DNA from: Helopsaltes ochotensis
Taxonomy: Eukaryota; Chordata; Aves; Passeriformes; Locustellidae
DNA: 64,000 nt
NCBI GenBank assembly: GCA_013400155.1
Contig: VXBM01000097.1
Location: forward strand, 1,258,629-1,322,628
Reading direction: 5' to 3'
Positions 26,749-38,720 of the stretch are shown here, piece by piece. Position numbers and translations under genes: made by a program. How positions within the stretch are numbered: position 1 is the first letter of the stretch; every line of letters begins with the position of its first letter. Under the pieces are notes generated by a model, which was given only the letters and a program-made list of their open reading frames with translations, was not told the origin of the DNA and did no database searches.

Positions 26749-26880
26749 GCTAATTAAGCAATAATAATTAAGGCACTGGGTATTTCCTGCAGACTAATGA
26801 CCAGCTGGGAGGAGCTGTGCCAAGGGCCATTAACCCCAACCAGTTACTCACTGCGATCGGACATATTTCTTTGAAGAATA
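26749..26880 (+). repeat. Unidentified interspersed repeat, copy A
   Basis: Shares an ordered set of words with 30440-30580: CTAATTA, CAAT-AATTAAG (here), TTTCCTG-AGA-TAATGACC, CTGTGCCAAGGGCC against TTGTATGCAAGGCTT, then TTAACCCCAACCAGT and a TTCTTTGAAGA/TTCTCTGAAGG end. Both copies are in the same orientation and about 70 percent similar by eye. I do not recognise the family. It is probably an old non-coding transposable element. Confidence 0.65.
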
Positions 26881-29800
26881 TGAATGTTTGAAAATAACAA
26901 GGATGATTCTGGACATAATAAAAATGTAAACAGGAACGACTCAAATTAAGTACATTATGATGGTTTGCGTAGGGAATCCAGGCCTCTTCTGTATTCTGGG
27001 TAAGAGAGGAAAATGGATAGCAAGAAAATGGTACATCAAAGAGCATTAAATTAAGCAAAGAATATGCCATTAAGCGCTTAAGGTTCTCTAAACTGCTCTC
27101 TTCCCACCTGCCTCCTTGTATGTTTCTCTTCTGAGGACAATTTGTAACTTTGGTTATCATCACAATTTTTTATAATTTAGCAAAAGCAGGTACCTACCAG
27201 TGCTCTTGGTAAAAGGTCTACACTCAGGAGAATACAAGGCCACACTTGACTGCTTTCTCTGTACTGTATGGTTCTTGGTGGGCAGATCTGTGAAACTCTC
27301 TGAGACCTAACAGACTTTCTTCACAGAGATACAGAAGAAGGTGCAGGCCTGGACTGTGTGAGTCTTCACCTTTGTTTTCATAACACTTGCAGCGAAATAT
27401 TTCTGGTAGGGCCTTTCTGAAAACAGTGCTACCAAACACTAGCCTGCTTGCCAATTATTGTTTTCTCAAATTAGAAGAGTTTATCTTTTTATTATCCCTG
27501 AAAGAGATTCTTTGCTTTCCTCCACACAGCAAATTCTTCTCTGCAACAACTGTTAACATCTCCTAATTTAAATTTTATCCACAAATAACATTCAGTAAAA
27601 TAAAAGAGGGAGAAACCCAGAGGGCAAAGAGGAAACAAGCTAAGCAGATAGGTGCAAATCATCAATTACTTTCTCCCTTCCACAAGTAACTTATTAATAA
27701 GGCTCTCATTCACAGCCACCTTTTTCTCAACCCTGCTTCCCTCATCCGCTGGCTGGTGGTTTTCACCTCTTTAAATACATTGATTCAAAGAAGTGGGTTA
27801 GCTATGAAACAACAATTGCAATTTTCTGTCTCCAAGGTGAAATAAGCAGCTGTATTAAGGCTATTTTTAACTAAACACATTTCTCTAAGGAAAAAGAATA
27901 TGACTGCAGAATCCATTTCTGAAACTTTTATGACTATTCAAGACTTTTCTCTATTACATTTCTCCTAATAGCTCAAAAACCTGATTATCACCATCATTTT
28001 ACTCACAGTAAAGTATCATACATAAAAATTTTGGGAACAAAAAGTGTAAGATATTAATCAGCTACAATACATGAAGAAGCATAGTATGTTTACTGGAAAA
28101 GTGTCTGGAAATGCATTCTTTATTTCTGATTTTCCACATTTTCTGTCATTCTGCTTTAATAATGTGTCAGAAAATTTCTACAATTATTCTAAAGCTTCTG
28201 AATTTGCTTGTAGAAGTGAAACACTCCCATGCCAGCATGAATCTCCATAACATGGTTGTAAGGCAAAGCCCCAAATTTTGGTTTTGTATGTACACCTGCA
28301 TTACATTTGTACAGCCTAAATTGTTACGTAACACAGGCTCATCTGAAATGACTAAGGTCAATCAAAGCCCTAAAGAATAAATGTAACTTAACTTCAAGGA
28401 ATTTCATCAGAAAGAACCAGCATCCAGGACCCTCCTTTACATTCTTTCTTGTTTTCTCTTTGTAATGCTTCCACTTTTTTCATTGGTTTTCCAGTAGTCT
28501 TCTGGGTCATTTAAAATGATGGGAACAACATTTAAACTCAACATCGTGAACTTAAAGACAGATCATATTTTCTCTCTAATATCATATTTGTCTGCTGCCC
28601 TAGGACTTGTCTTTATCACTGTTGTTCATCAAATGTGTTTTTCAACATGATGAGAATCGAGAAAGTAACTAGAAATTCTAGAGTCCACTTTTAAATACCA
28701 AAAGCAGCTGAAGTTTCCACAGAGATCAGGGCTTTATCATGCTTGGTAGAATTAGTTTAAAAAGTGCCTTTCCAAACCTAAAGAATGTTAAAAATCTTAA
28801 TTTTTTTAAGGCCATGGGGAAAAAGCAAAATTCAAAATAAAATAATAATTAAAGAAAGGATACTATGGAATATTGGAAATTACTGCAAGAATAAGGAAAA
28901 CCTGTATTAAGCTCCAAGAAACTTCTGCAAGGCATGAAAGAAGAGGGGAATTATGTTTGAGTTATTACTGAGTGCTAAATATTCAGATGCTTCTGTCTAG
29001 AGGATTAAATAAGAGGAAAATCAAATAACTAGAAAAAAGTTTCTGACTAGGGTGATAGAGCTTCAGACTTCTTTATTTTAGACACGAACATTTATGAAAA
29101 TCCACTGACAGCACATTAAGTATGCCATATGATATTCCAGGAATAAAATGAGGAGCTACTTAAATATCTCTTGCTGAATTTCTCAAGCTCTTCTCAGAAA
29201 GAAACAGTTGAGGACCTTCGTTATATTGTTTAAACTCCTCTGTCATTTTCACCATGTAACACGGGCAAAAAGCAGGAAAAGAAAGAAGGAAGGAAATGAA
29301 ATAGTAGAAAAGGTGAAGCTCTGCTTGAAGAGCAGTCTCCAAACTAGATATTCACCACTGCACATACACAAAACTTCACCACACACCAACTCTTTGGGCC
29401 TGGTCCTATAGTCTTATGTGCCAGCAAAAATCCTGGAAAACTATACCAGGAAAAAGACTCTCTTAAAGCAAAACAGATGCTCATCTCTTTTGCATGAATT
29501 TTGTTTTGCCAATTATAGTTGTGACGGTGAGAAGAAAACAGTCACTGAATTTCCTGTGTACAATTTCACTGTTATTTATGGCTGATTATTCAGGAGGAAT
29601 AGAAGGAAAAGAAAGTTGAGAATATTTTCTTTTTCCTCAGAAAGTACAGGTTCACCTAGAAGAAAATTTCTAAGAAACCAAAGTCGTTTTAAAGCACTGT
29701 CTTCATCTGAACTTGGCTTTCCTTTTGTTTATGTTGTTTTGCATGATATTTTAGATTTTTGAGAATATTTTTAAAGTTATTAATAGAAATCAATTTGCTA

Positions 29801-30439
29801 TTATCAAAATCAAATATTTCAATATTTCTACCGCTGAATTGTATTTCTACAGAGTATTTTCCTCAGGACAGAAACCTTTTCCAGACACAGATACTAAATA
29901 CCACGGGAAACTTAAATCAATTTACCACTGATACCAAGCTATCAATTAATACAATATTAAACATTCAAATACCCAGGCCATAGATATTAAGGAAACTACA
30001 TCAATTTCCTCAAGCTTAGTTATATTTGGCTGCCCTGAGGTTCACAGCAGTATTAAAGTCTTTCTTTTCTTACTTTCAGCTCCATATTCTCTAAATCAAG
30101 AAGTAGTTTCCGGCTGATATTTTAGGCTCCTTTACAACATAAGTTATATAAGAAGCCTGACAAACTTTGCTCATCTTTACATTTTCAATTTTGGGGATTA
30201 CTTTGTTTAGCCACTTATACTGCAGTGATCTGTAGCAGCTCTGTGGATTTTCAGAGTTGGCCATAGAGTGCTGATGGTGCTGGTCTTATTTTTCAAAGGA
30301 ATAATAATAATAATAAAATTAAAAAAAAATAAAAATTACTGTCACATGCTGTTTCGAGCAGTATTTCCAGATCCTCATTTATAGAGAATGATGGTGACTT
30401 GGCACATAACTATTTCAGCTTAACACTGGTTAGATGGAA
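26881..30439. other. Intron stretch between the two unidentified repeat copies
   Basis: AT-rich DNA. An (ATA)n microsatellite with following A-rich sequence occurs at 30301-30337. No gene or known element recognised. Confidence 0.4.
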
Positions 30440-30580
30440 GAAGTCACTAATTATAAAACAGCAATTAAGACATGGGGCTTTCCTGGAGATTAATGACCAC
30501 CTAGCAGGAATTGTATGCAAGGCTTTTAACCCCAACCAGTCACTGCATTGCAGCAGAATCAGATTCTCTGAAGGGTTTCG
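30440..30580 (+). repeat. Unidentified interspersed repeat, copy B
   Basis: Partner of copy A at 26749-26880, with the core AGATTAATGACCACCTAGCA and TTTTAACCCCAACCAGTCAC. Short minus-strand open frames in both copies give similar peptides (WLGLxAL...WSL.SRK/CRK). This reflects shared ancestry of the repeat and need not mean it was coding. Confidence 0.65.
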
Positions 30581-30999
30581 CTCCTCAGAATGGCACATGC
30601 AAGTCTGCATATAAGCACAGGGCTTTTTTGCTCACCTGCAGGGTACATCTAGTAGCAGATAACAAAGCCCTGAAGTAATTAAAGGCAGATGTACACAGAA
30701 AAAAAACAACACAAACCAGAACACCCTCCCCCCCACCAATACAGATAAGTAAACAGTTGAATGTTCCATCATGCATTTTAACTTCTCATTTCTTTTAGAG
30801 ACAGGATCAGATCTTTCACTGATTTGAATCAGGCAACACTGACACTTAAATTAGCATTTAAAATCAAAACTAGCTTGAGTATTTACAGTGAGTGCCCCAT
30901 AACATAACCATTCATTAGGTGCTGGCTTAGCTCTTGAATGCATCACAATGTAAGAAACTTATTCAACCTTCCCAGATGAAGTTGAAATCACAGCATGAA

Positions 31000-31560
31000 A
31001 AGGGTCTTGGTTTATTCCTCTTTACAGCTCAGCCATCCTGACTCCAACTATTCACTGACCCTGGCTGCAGCAAGATCCTACTGTAGGTATCCCTTGCAGC
31101 CTCTGACTGCTGGTTATTTCCTGCTAAACTCTGACTGCAGGGCTCAGTTTGCAGACTCTGACTGCAGGCTTTTACCCAGCTAGACTGTGACTGCAGGTTC
31201 CAACAACAGGCTCTAACTGCAGACCCAGACCCTCACAGCAGTAATTCTCTTGCCTCAGTATCCTGCTTTCTCATCATTCCTCCTCCTTCATGATCCTTAA
31301 GGTTCCTCCTCCCTGATAATCCTCCCTCACTAGCTAACTTCACTCCCTTTTATCACACTTATATTTATTGGCTATAGCTGTGACTCATCAGGGGCTGTAT
31401 TGGGTAATTAACACGACTGTTACTTATCAGGGACAAGGTCACCTGTATTCCCTTCTATATACACTCATCTGTCTGTGGAGGGAAGAGCTTTGGGTTTTAG
31501 TAGCAGATGGACTACACTGAGGCAGTACCAAAGGATACCCAGGTGATTTGCTGCTGTCAG
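31000..31560 (+). mobile_element. Possible LTR (endogenous retrovirus type) with internal minisatellite
   Basis: The segment differs in style from the surrounding intron. It begins with a CTCTGACTGCAGG minisatellite, continues with C/T-rich TTCCTCCTCCTTCATGATCC, then TTATTGGCTATAGCTGTGAC with TCATCAGGGGC, ATCAGGGACAAGGTCACCTG and a TATA-like CTTCTATATACACTC at about 31451-31465. This order (repeated U3, CT-rich part, AATCAGGG-like words, TATA) is what I recall of songbird ERV LTRs, but borders, target-site duplication and internal genes were not found. It could instead be an unrelated transcribed region. A 16-base A run follows at 31577-31592. Confidence 0.42.
31101..31222 (+). repeat. Minisatellite with 27-28 bp period, CTCTGACTGCAG core
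   Basis: Five copies of a CTCTGACTGCAGG-like core begin at 31101, 31129, 31156, 31185 and 31211 (spacings 28, 27, 29, 26). The cores vary by one or two bases (CTGTGACTGCAGG, CTCTAACTGCAG), and the spacers are more diverged. Periodicity is direct sequence evidence. Its position inside a possible LTR is inferred. Confidence 0.85.
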
Positions 31561-31699
31561 ACATGAGAGGAAAATTAAAAAAAAAAAAAAAATTGGATGA
31601 AGTTTCTGAAGATCTGAGATACTAACTGCTAGACTAGTCCAGACTTCTTTACTTGCATTTTGATGTTACTTTTGGAATTGGGACCTGAATGAGGAGCCA

Positions 31700-33350
31700 G
31701 TCAGGGTGAACTCCTAGTTCCTTTATCCCAGGGTGTGCCTGGGGTAGCAGCAGAAGGACAGAAGCTGTGCAAGGCTGCTGCCATCATCAAGGCTTCTGTC
31801 ATGACATCCCTGAACACTGCGGTACAGTTCTGTCCCCCAACCAGCACCCTGATCACAACATCCTTTTTCACAGTTTATGGTAGTAAAATAACATGACACA
31901 GCTCTCTAGGTAAACAAGAGAGTCAGAAAAGGAGACTGATGCTATCTTTAAATGTCATGGGGAGCTGTTGGAAGTCCCTTCTGCAAGGCACCTCTCTCAC
32001 GGTCCAGTCCCTTGGTCCATAAGGAGCAGTTTGCTTAGAGACAGGATGTTACAGCCCACAGCAGCATCCACACCTGTGTGCACACAGCCACTCCACTCTC
32101 CATGCACCACAGGCACACCAGCAGCACAGGCAGCTGCTGCAAGCCTCCTTCCTGCCCAAAACTGGGACAGCAATTTGTGTTTCCCAGGTTTCCATTTATA
32201 CACTGTGAGAAGGTCCTGCCTGCTAAGGAGCAATTGCAGGGAGCCCTGATTTATCCCCACAGCTGTCCTGGCTGCTCTTTTCACCACGCGGACACTGTGC
32301 CTTTGTTTCTACTAATCCCAATGGTCAGGCTGCCCACAGGCACATTAGGGATTTTCCTGTGGGTCCCACAGGTCTCCCCTTTAGCAGCACTTTTGCCATG
32401 GCCCATGTTGTTCCCCTGCTCACCATCCTGGCGCCACTGTGGCATGAGGCCACCGTGATGAAGTGTGATGTGAGGAATTCAGTCGACACCAGGTCCCAGT
32501 TCCAGCACTCCGGCTGGCAGCACCAGAAGGGAAAGGTGGGGAGAGGGGCCAGGAGCTGGAGGTGAAGAAAAGGAACGAAAGCTGCTGTGGCTGACGGGGA
32601 ACGGGGCTCAGGGCAGCACGGAGCAGGTGCCCAGGACCAGCTGCTGGAAGCTGGCTGGGAAAGCCACTGGGGTCTGGGAACGGGGATGAGGAACCAGCAG
32701 GGGCTGGGTCGGGGTAGGGAGAAGATTTGGAGCCAAACTCACAGAGGGGTGAAGGCAACAGCTGCTGAGGATGAGGTGAGGCCAGGGAAGGAACCGGATG
32801 CAGAGGCAGACCAGCAAAGGAGAAAGCATCCCGGCTTCGAGCCAGGGCGGAGGGCAGTCCTGGGAGGAAAAGGCACGCACCGTTCCGCAGGAGGCAGGGG
32901 CTCCGCAGGGCAGAGCCAGGCAGCTGCTGCCACTGAAGGAGAGGCACCAAAACAGAGCCCTGGGAACACGGGCAAACAGCTGCACAGTGGAGTGGACGGG
33001 ATGGCAAAGCTGCAAACAGGCTTTTGGTGGACGAAGGAAGGCACAGCTGCAGAAGGACAGAACGGGACAGGAGCAGAAGAATCAAAAGCCGTAACAAGGG
33101 AAAAGGAGTCAGAGTTCATCCCAGTGGAAGAGAAAAACGACTGAGAAATAAAGACTTGGGAACCTTCCCATTTTAAGAATAAAATATTTTTTTTTTCTTT
33201 GTATAAAGCAGTTAAATATTTTTGTCTTCTTAAGTACTATGCAAACAGCCCGCACCGGGGAGCAGCACACGCTGACAGCCTCACGGACAGGCTGCGGGTG
33301 CCGGAGAGCCCCGCGATGTGGAGCGGCTGCAGCACCCAGCTCTCTCCACT
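31700..33350. other. GC-rich island of unknown nature within the intron
   Basis: About 1.6 kb with much higher GC than the rest of the intron, rich in GCAGCTGCTG, CCAGG and GGAGC words, and with some CpG at its right end (AGCCCGCACCGGGGAGCAGC, CGGAGAGCCCCGCGATGTGG near 33250-33320). Open frames occur on both strands (up to 185 and 225 codons), but they overlap and are of low complexity. The plus-strand one opens only with GTG. The island is followed at about 33149 by two AATAAA-type signals (GAAATAAAGA, AAGAATAAAATA), so a plus-strand non-coding transcript ending near 33190 is possible. No protein family was recognised. An accessory part of an LTR element or a lncRNA exon are the alternatives. 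Confidence 0.45.
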
Positions 33351-36134
33351 GCCCTGCGGATGAAAAGGCTCCCCTGTGCTCCTAGAAAGGCTCTGAAATG
33401 TACGGCAGCCTCAGTCAGCCATCATCTGGGGCAGGCCTGGTCAAAATGCACCTGCAGATTGCATCCCCACCTTGTAGTGCAAGTTACACCCCCAGAACGC
33501 CACTGCTGGCCGTGGTAAAGACGTGCAGTTTTCTGGCACAGCGTTTGAAAAGGTTGTTTTGTTTTGTTTTGTTTTCCTGGCAAAGGGCTTCAAAGGGCTT
33601 CCCCTGTGACAGCACTGCACCCAGGTTAATCCACGTTCAGGCTATAATGTGGTCTTACCATTTGGTGCCTGGAAACTTCAGCTGGGGGCACTGAGCTCTG
33701 TGCCTGCCACCAAGCCATTCCCAGAGCTGACCTGGGAGCCCTGCAAGAGCAGCCCGGGCAGCAGGGACTTCGCAGAGGGGAAGCGCTGCCGTCAGCCTGC
33801 GTCTCCTGCGCGTCTGTCCATGCTCGGACTGCAGCTTGTGAATGAGGCTGATGGCAAGCAGCGTGATCGTAGTGACACAAAAAACTGTGAAAGGGAAAGA
33901 GCTTCCACATTTAGAGTCGTACGTGGTAGATACTGCCGTGGATACCAGTGTTGCTAAGCATGATGCTTCCTAGGGAAGTCTGCGCTTGTGGAAGCACAGG
34001 CTTGTGGGACTACTTTAATTTAGAGATAATATTAACTCATCTTGTGGGGAGACATACAGCACGAAGCCAGGCCCATTCTAGATACTGCAGAGATGCAAAG
34101 AGCTCAGATAAAACTTCTTCAGTCAATAATTTCTGTTTTAATTACCACAGGAAAATCGCTACTGTAGACCAGACTGTCAGTAATAACTGTAGCTGAAACT
34201 GAACTTAATGGAGGAAGTTCTATTTATTCAGGAGAGAATCTTGTATTTGTAATGTTATTTATTACTTTCCCTTATTTTACATGGTTTTGCTTTAGTATTC
34301 TTCTATTACATTCTTTTTGTAGTTTCTTTAGCACACAAATCCATACCTTTTCTTTCATTTTCTTACAATTCTCTTTTCACACTCTTGCTCTCTGGGTATA
34401 TGGAACTCCTTTTTTTCCTCTTTCCTGGTATTACTTTTTTGAATATTTCTGCTGTGTTCTTAAACTCCTTCTGTTCTTCTCCCACTTTCTGTTCTCAGCC
34501 ACATTTGCATCCTTATGCCTCTTTTTCTACATACAGTATGAAACTATGATGAAATAAGATAAACAGAAATATGCTTGTGCTCAAAATGAAGGATATGGAA
34601 TTTTCATGTGAATAGTGGAGCTATTGTCTTCTCTTTCTTTGGATACCATTTAACATCATGGAAAAACATAACTTTATTAAGTTACTTTTTTTTTTTTTGC
34701 CTTACAGATGTCTGGAATTGAATTAATTATCTCATAAAATAGCTCTCCATGAGAATGACATCCCTAATCTCTCCATAAATAATTCATGATTTTGTTCAGT
34801 TTTCAAAGGATATTATCAGTAATAAAAAGGAGGCATTGAAATTAGCAGCCGCTTTACAAAGGAATGCCGTTTTGTCTGCCTTCCTCTCTGTTAAGGCACT
34901 GTAGCCACTTGTCCCTCTCCTCCTAACACTTCTGGGTTGTCAAAGTATAAAGGTGTGAGAATATGCCTTGGCACTGCTTCCTTTATTGGTTATACAACTC
35001 TTGCTGGCATGTAGAATAATTAATATTGAGGACAGAGTGCTTGAATCATTTCTCATCCTTGCATTTGTTAATTCACTTAGCACCATTTAGGAGGTCTAGA
35101 CAGAGAACTAAATATAACCATTAACATTAGAATATGGAGATTTCACATGCTTATTGGTATGTTGTTGATGCTTTTTTGACCAAGAAACAATTAAATATCA
35201 ATTCTTTCAGTAGAGCCCTAAAACACTGTTATTTTCCTAAGTGGCATCTTCATTCAAGGCACGCTGATTTTGAGGACATGCATTAATATTACTGTAGCAT
35301 AACAATAGCAGTGATCATTCACTACATTCTTCCTTTTATTACTGTGGCACCTTTCAGGTATTTGTCTAAACAAGATTAAGCTCAATAAATGTTCTGCCAC
35401 AACAGAAAGAATTCTACGTTAATTTAAAGGAAAAATAACCAAGTGTGTTACATGTCCTTTTTGGGGAGATTTCTGTCTCAAGTTCTTCAGTTGGAAAATG
35501 TTATGGTACAAAAATTGTTAGAACCTAACACAATAACAATATAAAAATATATAAAAATGGCTATAAAATATATTAAAATGCCATAAATATTCCAAATTCT
35601 TTCTAACATAACAAGATTAACCACTAACTTATTCAGGTACTGAATAAGATATCTGAGCATCCCTTTAACTATACTACATAAATCACATATGAAAACCTGC
35701 CTATGTTATACTTTTAAAAGCAGGAAACAACCAATTCTCCTTTGCAGGTGAGTAAGCAGCAGTCCCAAAGTGGTCAGAAAAATTAATGAATGAAATGATA
35801 TACTAATGGCTGTGTCATCTTTAGGTAATATAATTTAGAGTTCCAGGCTTATGTTAAATGGTCAATAAGGTTCTTATTTCTTTAATACCTGCTGGCTCCC
35901 AGAGAGATTGTGAAGGACCAAGCCATTTGGGCACTATATCCCTCATTCAACTAACTCAACTGAAAAAAGGCAGGCATTTCATATCTTAATATCAGTATAG
36001 ATGTCATGAAGAAGGAAAGGAAGTTCCTTTTTTGCTTTCTGAAAGACACATGAGAAGGTTACCTTTTTATTTGTCAGAAGCTTTCATACGTTTCAATTAA
36101 AAACGATGTGGCCAGGATTTGGCTAGCAGATGTC

Positions 36135-36161
36135 ATATATATATATATATATATATATATA
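36135..36161. repeat. AT dinucleotide microsatellite
   Basis: Thirteen AT units without interruption, likely to be length-polymorphic. Confidence 0.95.
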
Positions 36162-36498
36162 ATTGGCATAAAGATCTATTTAGGTTCAATTGATTTTGAA
36201 ACTTTAGTAATTTCATGTGAAAATGTGACACACATTTATGCATGATTTCTTCAAATCTTGCCTGTAAGTGCAAATCATAAATGGTAAAGGACAATCACTA
36301 TTTGATAGCTAACAGGACTTAGGCCATATCCCTTGTGGAGCTTTCCCATCAAAACAAGTGATTTTTAAAACATCCTGACATTAATTTATAAAGACACTGG
36401 CTTAAACATATTTATTGCATAAGGCTAAGACATATGTAAATTATTTTCAAAACAAATGTATACAGGAGGCTACCAATTCTTTGATGCTTTGTTTTCTC

Positions 36499-36538
36499 CT
36501 GTTTGTTTGTTTGTTTTGTTGTTGGTTGGTTGGTTGGT
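36499..36538. repeat. (TGTT)n and (TTGG)n compound microsatellite
   Basis: TTTG units (TGTTTGTTTGTTTG) pass into TTGG units (TTGGTTGGTTGGTTGG). On the minus strand this is a (CAAA)/(CCAA) tract at the end of a 120-codon open frame, so a retro-insert tail is one possible origin. Confidence 0.9.
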
Positions 36539-37035
36539 AGTGGTTTCTTTTTCCTTTTCTTGCTTTATGACTACATGGAAATAGGGAGTTAAAGCATTAC
36601 TGTGAATCAATCTACAAAAACTCTTAGAAATGGAGACATGGCTTTGCAACCAGTATACACATGAGCTGGTGATGTCTGCTCCTTGAAAAATCATAATCTT
36701 TGGGAGAGACAGGTCACCTCCGGAACCTTGATAGGTCCACTTCTGGAAAAAGACATCCTCACAAACACCAAAATGAAGTCCAAACGCCTTGAATATGATT
36801 TTGTCAGAAGAACATGTCCAATAATACACCAAGTTTTAAAGGATCTTGTCTCAAATATTCTGTAACTGGAGCTAAGGCTTCAACTTGGCTTCAAGCAAAA
36901 AATGTAGAGGCTTTTACAGCTTGCTTTTACCAAGAAGAAAAATAGATCCCTTTCATCTTTGAACATGTTCATGTTTTTATATGTTGATAGGAGATGCACT
37001 TGCCCACTTAGGTAAAATTTATCCTAAAGAGAATT

Positions 37036-37062
37036 TTATATATATACACACACATATATATT
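37036..37062. repeat. Short TA/CA compound microsatellite
   Basis: TATATATATACACACACATATATAT: alternating purine-pyrimidine, partly self-complementary. Confidence 0.85.
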
Positions 37063-37084
37063 TCATTAATTAAAAAAAAAAAAC

Positions 37085-37140
37085 CAGGCACTGGAGATAA
37101 ATGCCCTAGCCACTAAGCTATTGATGATGCAGGGATACAG
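37085..37140 (-). repeat. Possible tRNA-derived SINE head, very degraded
   Basis: The minus strand at 37101-37120 reads TAGCTTAGTGGCTAGGGCAT, which fits an RNA polymerase III A box (TRGYnnARnnG), followed by a tRNA-like CCAGTGCCTGG and a short A/T tail. Old amniote SINEs with tRNA-like heads (TAGTGGNTAGGGCA) exist. Only the head is visible and no B box was confirmed. Confidence 0.3.
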
Positions 37141-38677
37141 CTCTCCATTTCTAAACTAGGATGAGGATTATCTTTGATGACATATTTCTTGCAACTGACA
37201 CGTTTCTGTGGGAGTACTTCATTAAAATTCTTAATAATATTGTAATGATGAATCACTTCATTAACAAAAGAATTCAGCTTAGCTATGTGTAAGCATATTT
37301 TAATCAGTAAGCATATTGTAATAAGTTTGTGCTTCAAAATTAAAGAAAACAATGTTATTTGAAGAGAATTTTTTATTAGTATAGAAGTAGTAGGGACTGT
37401 CCAGAGATAGTGTAAAAAATGTGAATAGTAAATATGGTTTTCTGTGTCTTCAGATCATATTTTCCTGTAGGCTGATCCCTTCTTCACTTTTAAACTCTTG
37501 GACTTATATGTTAGTTAGTTTTCTTTGAATTTTCTTTTCTTAAGAAATTATTATATAGAATGGTTTGGCCTGTATTGTATAGGATCCAGTATTAGATAAG
37601 CACAGACTAAACACATAGTTGGTGGCTCCAGACCTTCATAGCAGTCAAGCAGTAATTTAACTACTCTGAAGACAATTGTCACAGCATTACCATTTTCTAA
37701 AATTCAAGTGAGATCCCAGAATCTGCCTGTTTTTACCCCAGATACTTTTACAGAATAGCTCTGCAGTAGCTGAGAAGAGCTACAAATTTGTTTTTATGCA
37801 TAAGGGCTCATTAAATTGCTGGATTGCAAGAATGTATAAATTATTTATCCCTATAGAGAAACAGGTTTTAGAATTCACAGCTCAGAACAGATTCCAATTC
37901 CCCTCTCACATAGAGAGTCACTGATGTAATTAAAGGTTAAAATCAAGGAGATCAAATGTTAAAAGGATAAACGTGTTCCCTCTCTCCTGAGCTCAGGCAT
38001 GTAATGCACTGCTGTGCTTCCTCTTTTCCTTAGCTGATGCTGGAGGACCTTGACTATCTCCCTCCATACTTATTTCAGGTTAAGAACAGAGTTTAGCCCA
38101 TGTTTTGATGATGTTTTCAGTGCTAAGGGACAGATCATTCTCTTCATTCTTTCTTTGGCAATGACAAAAGTGAAAACAAAAGAAAATACTCCGCTTCCAT
38201 GGGAAATATCAAGTGAAGTGCTCTTACAGGTAATGGAAGTTCTGTCAGAAGAAGCTCCTCAGCTTCCTTGAGCTCCGTCTCATGTTGAAATTGCTTACAG
38301 GCTGAGCTAGGGCTACCTGGCCTCCACATTGTCAAATGCTGAACATAAAATCTTTACTGAGGGAAAGGCTGATATATCCCCTCATGAATTCTAATGACAG
38401 ACAGTGTTTCCAAACCTTCAGTGAGACCATTATAATCTTTATACACTATAATCGATTTTTATGTCTTGCAAACAGGCCATCTGCAATTTATAAGCTGCAT
38501 CATTAGACCTTTTCTCATTGCTTCTATTTTGTTCTTGGTGATGCATAATGTGTTGCTAGTCAGGAAAATTGATTAATTCCTTACTTTTGGCCCTTGGTTT
38601 TTGGACTAATTTTGTTTTACTTCCTCAGCTACTTTGATTCTAAAGAGGGAAAAAATCACTCCAGATGAAGCCTTAGA

Positions 38678-38720
38678 TTATTTATTTATTTATTGTATTT
38701 TATTTTTTATTAATAACTTA
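38678..38720. repeat. (TTTA)n A/T-rich tract
   Basis: Repeated TTTATTTATT followed by more A/T sequence. Confidence 0.85.

Noticed and set aside
32420..33097. 225-codon minus-strand open frame in the GC-rich island
   Set aside because: Serine/proline/leucine-rich low-complexity translation overlapping several other frames in the same GC-rich DNA. No motif.
34252..34557. 101-codon hydrophobic plus-strand open frame resembling a membrane protein
   Set aside because: It comes from a pyrimidine-rich tract, where any frame gives F, L, S and I. No family motif.
36470..36832. 120-codon minus-strand open frame ending in a (CAAA)-like tract, considered as a retrocopy
   Set aside because: No recognised protein, no polyadenylation signal before the tract, and no flanking duplication seen.
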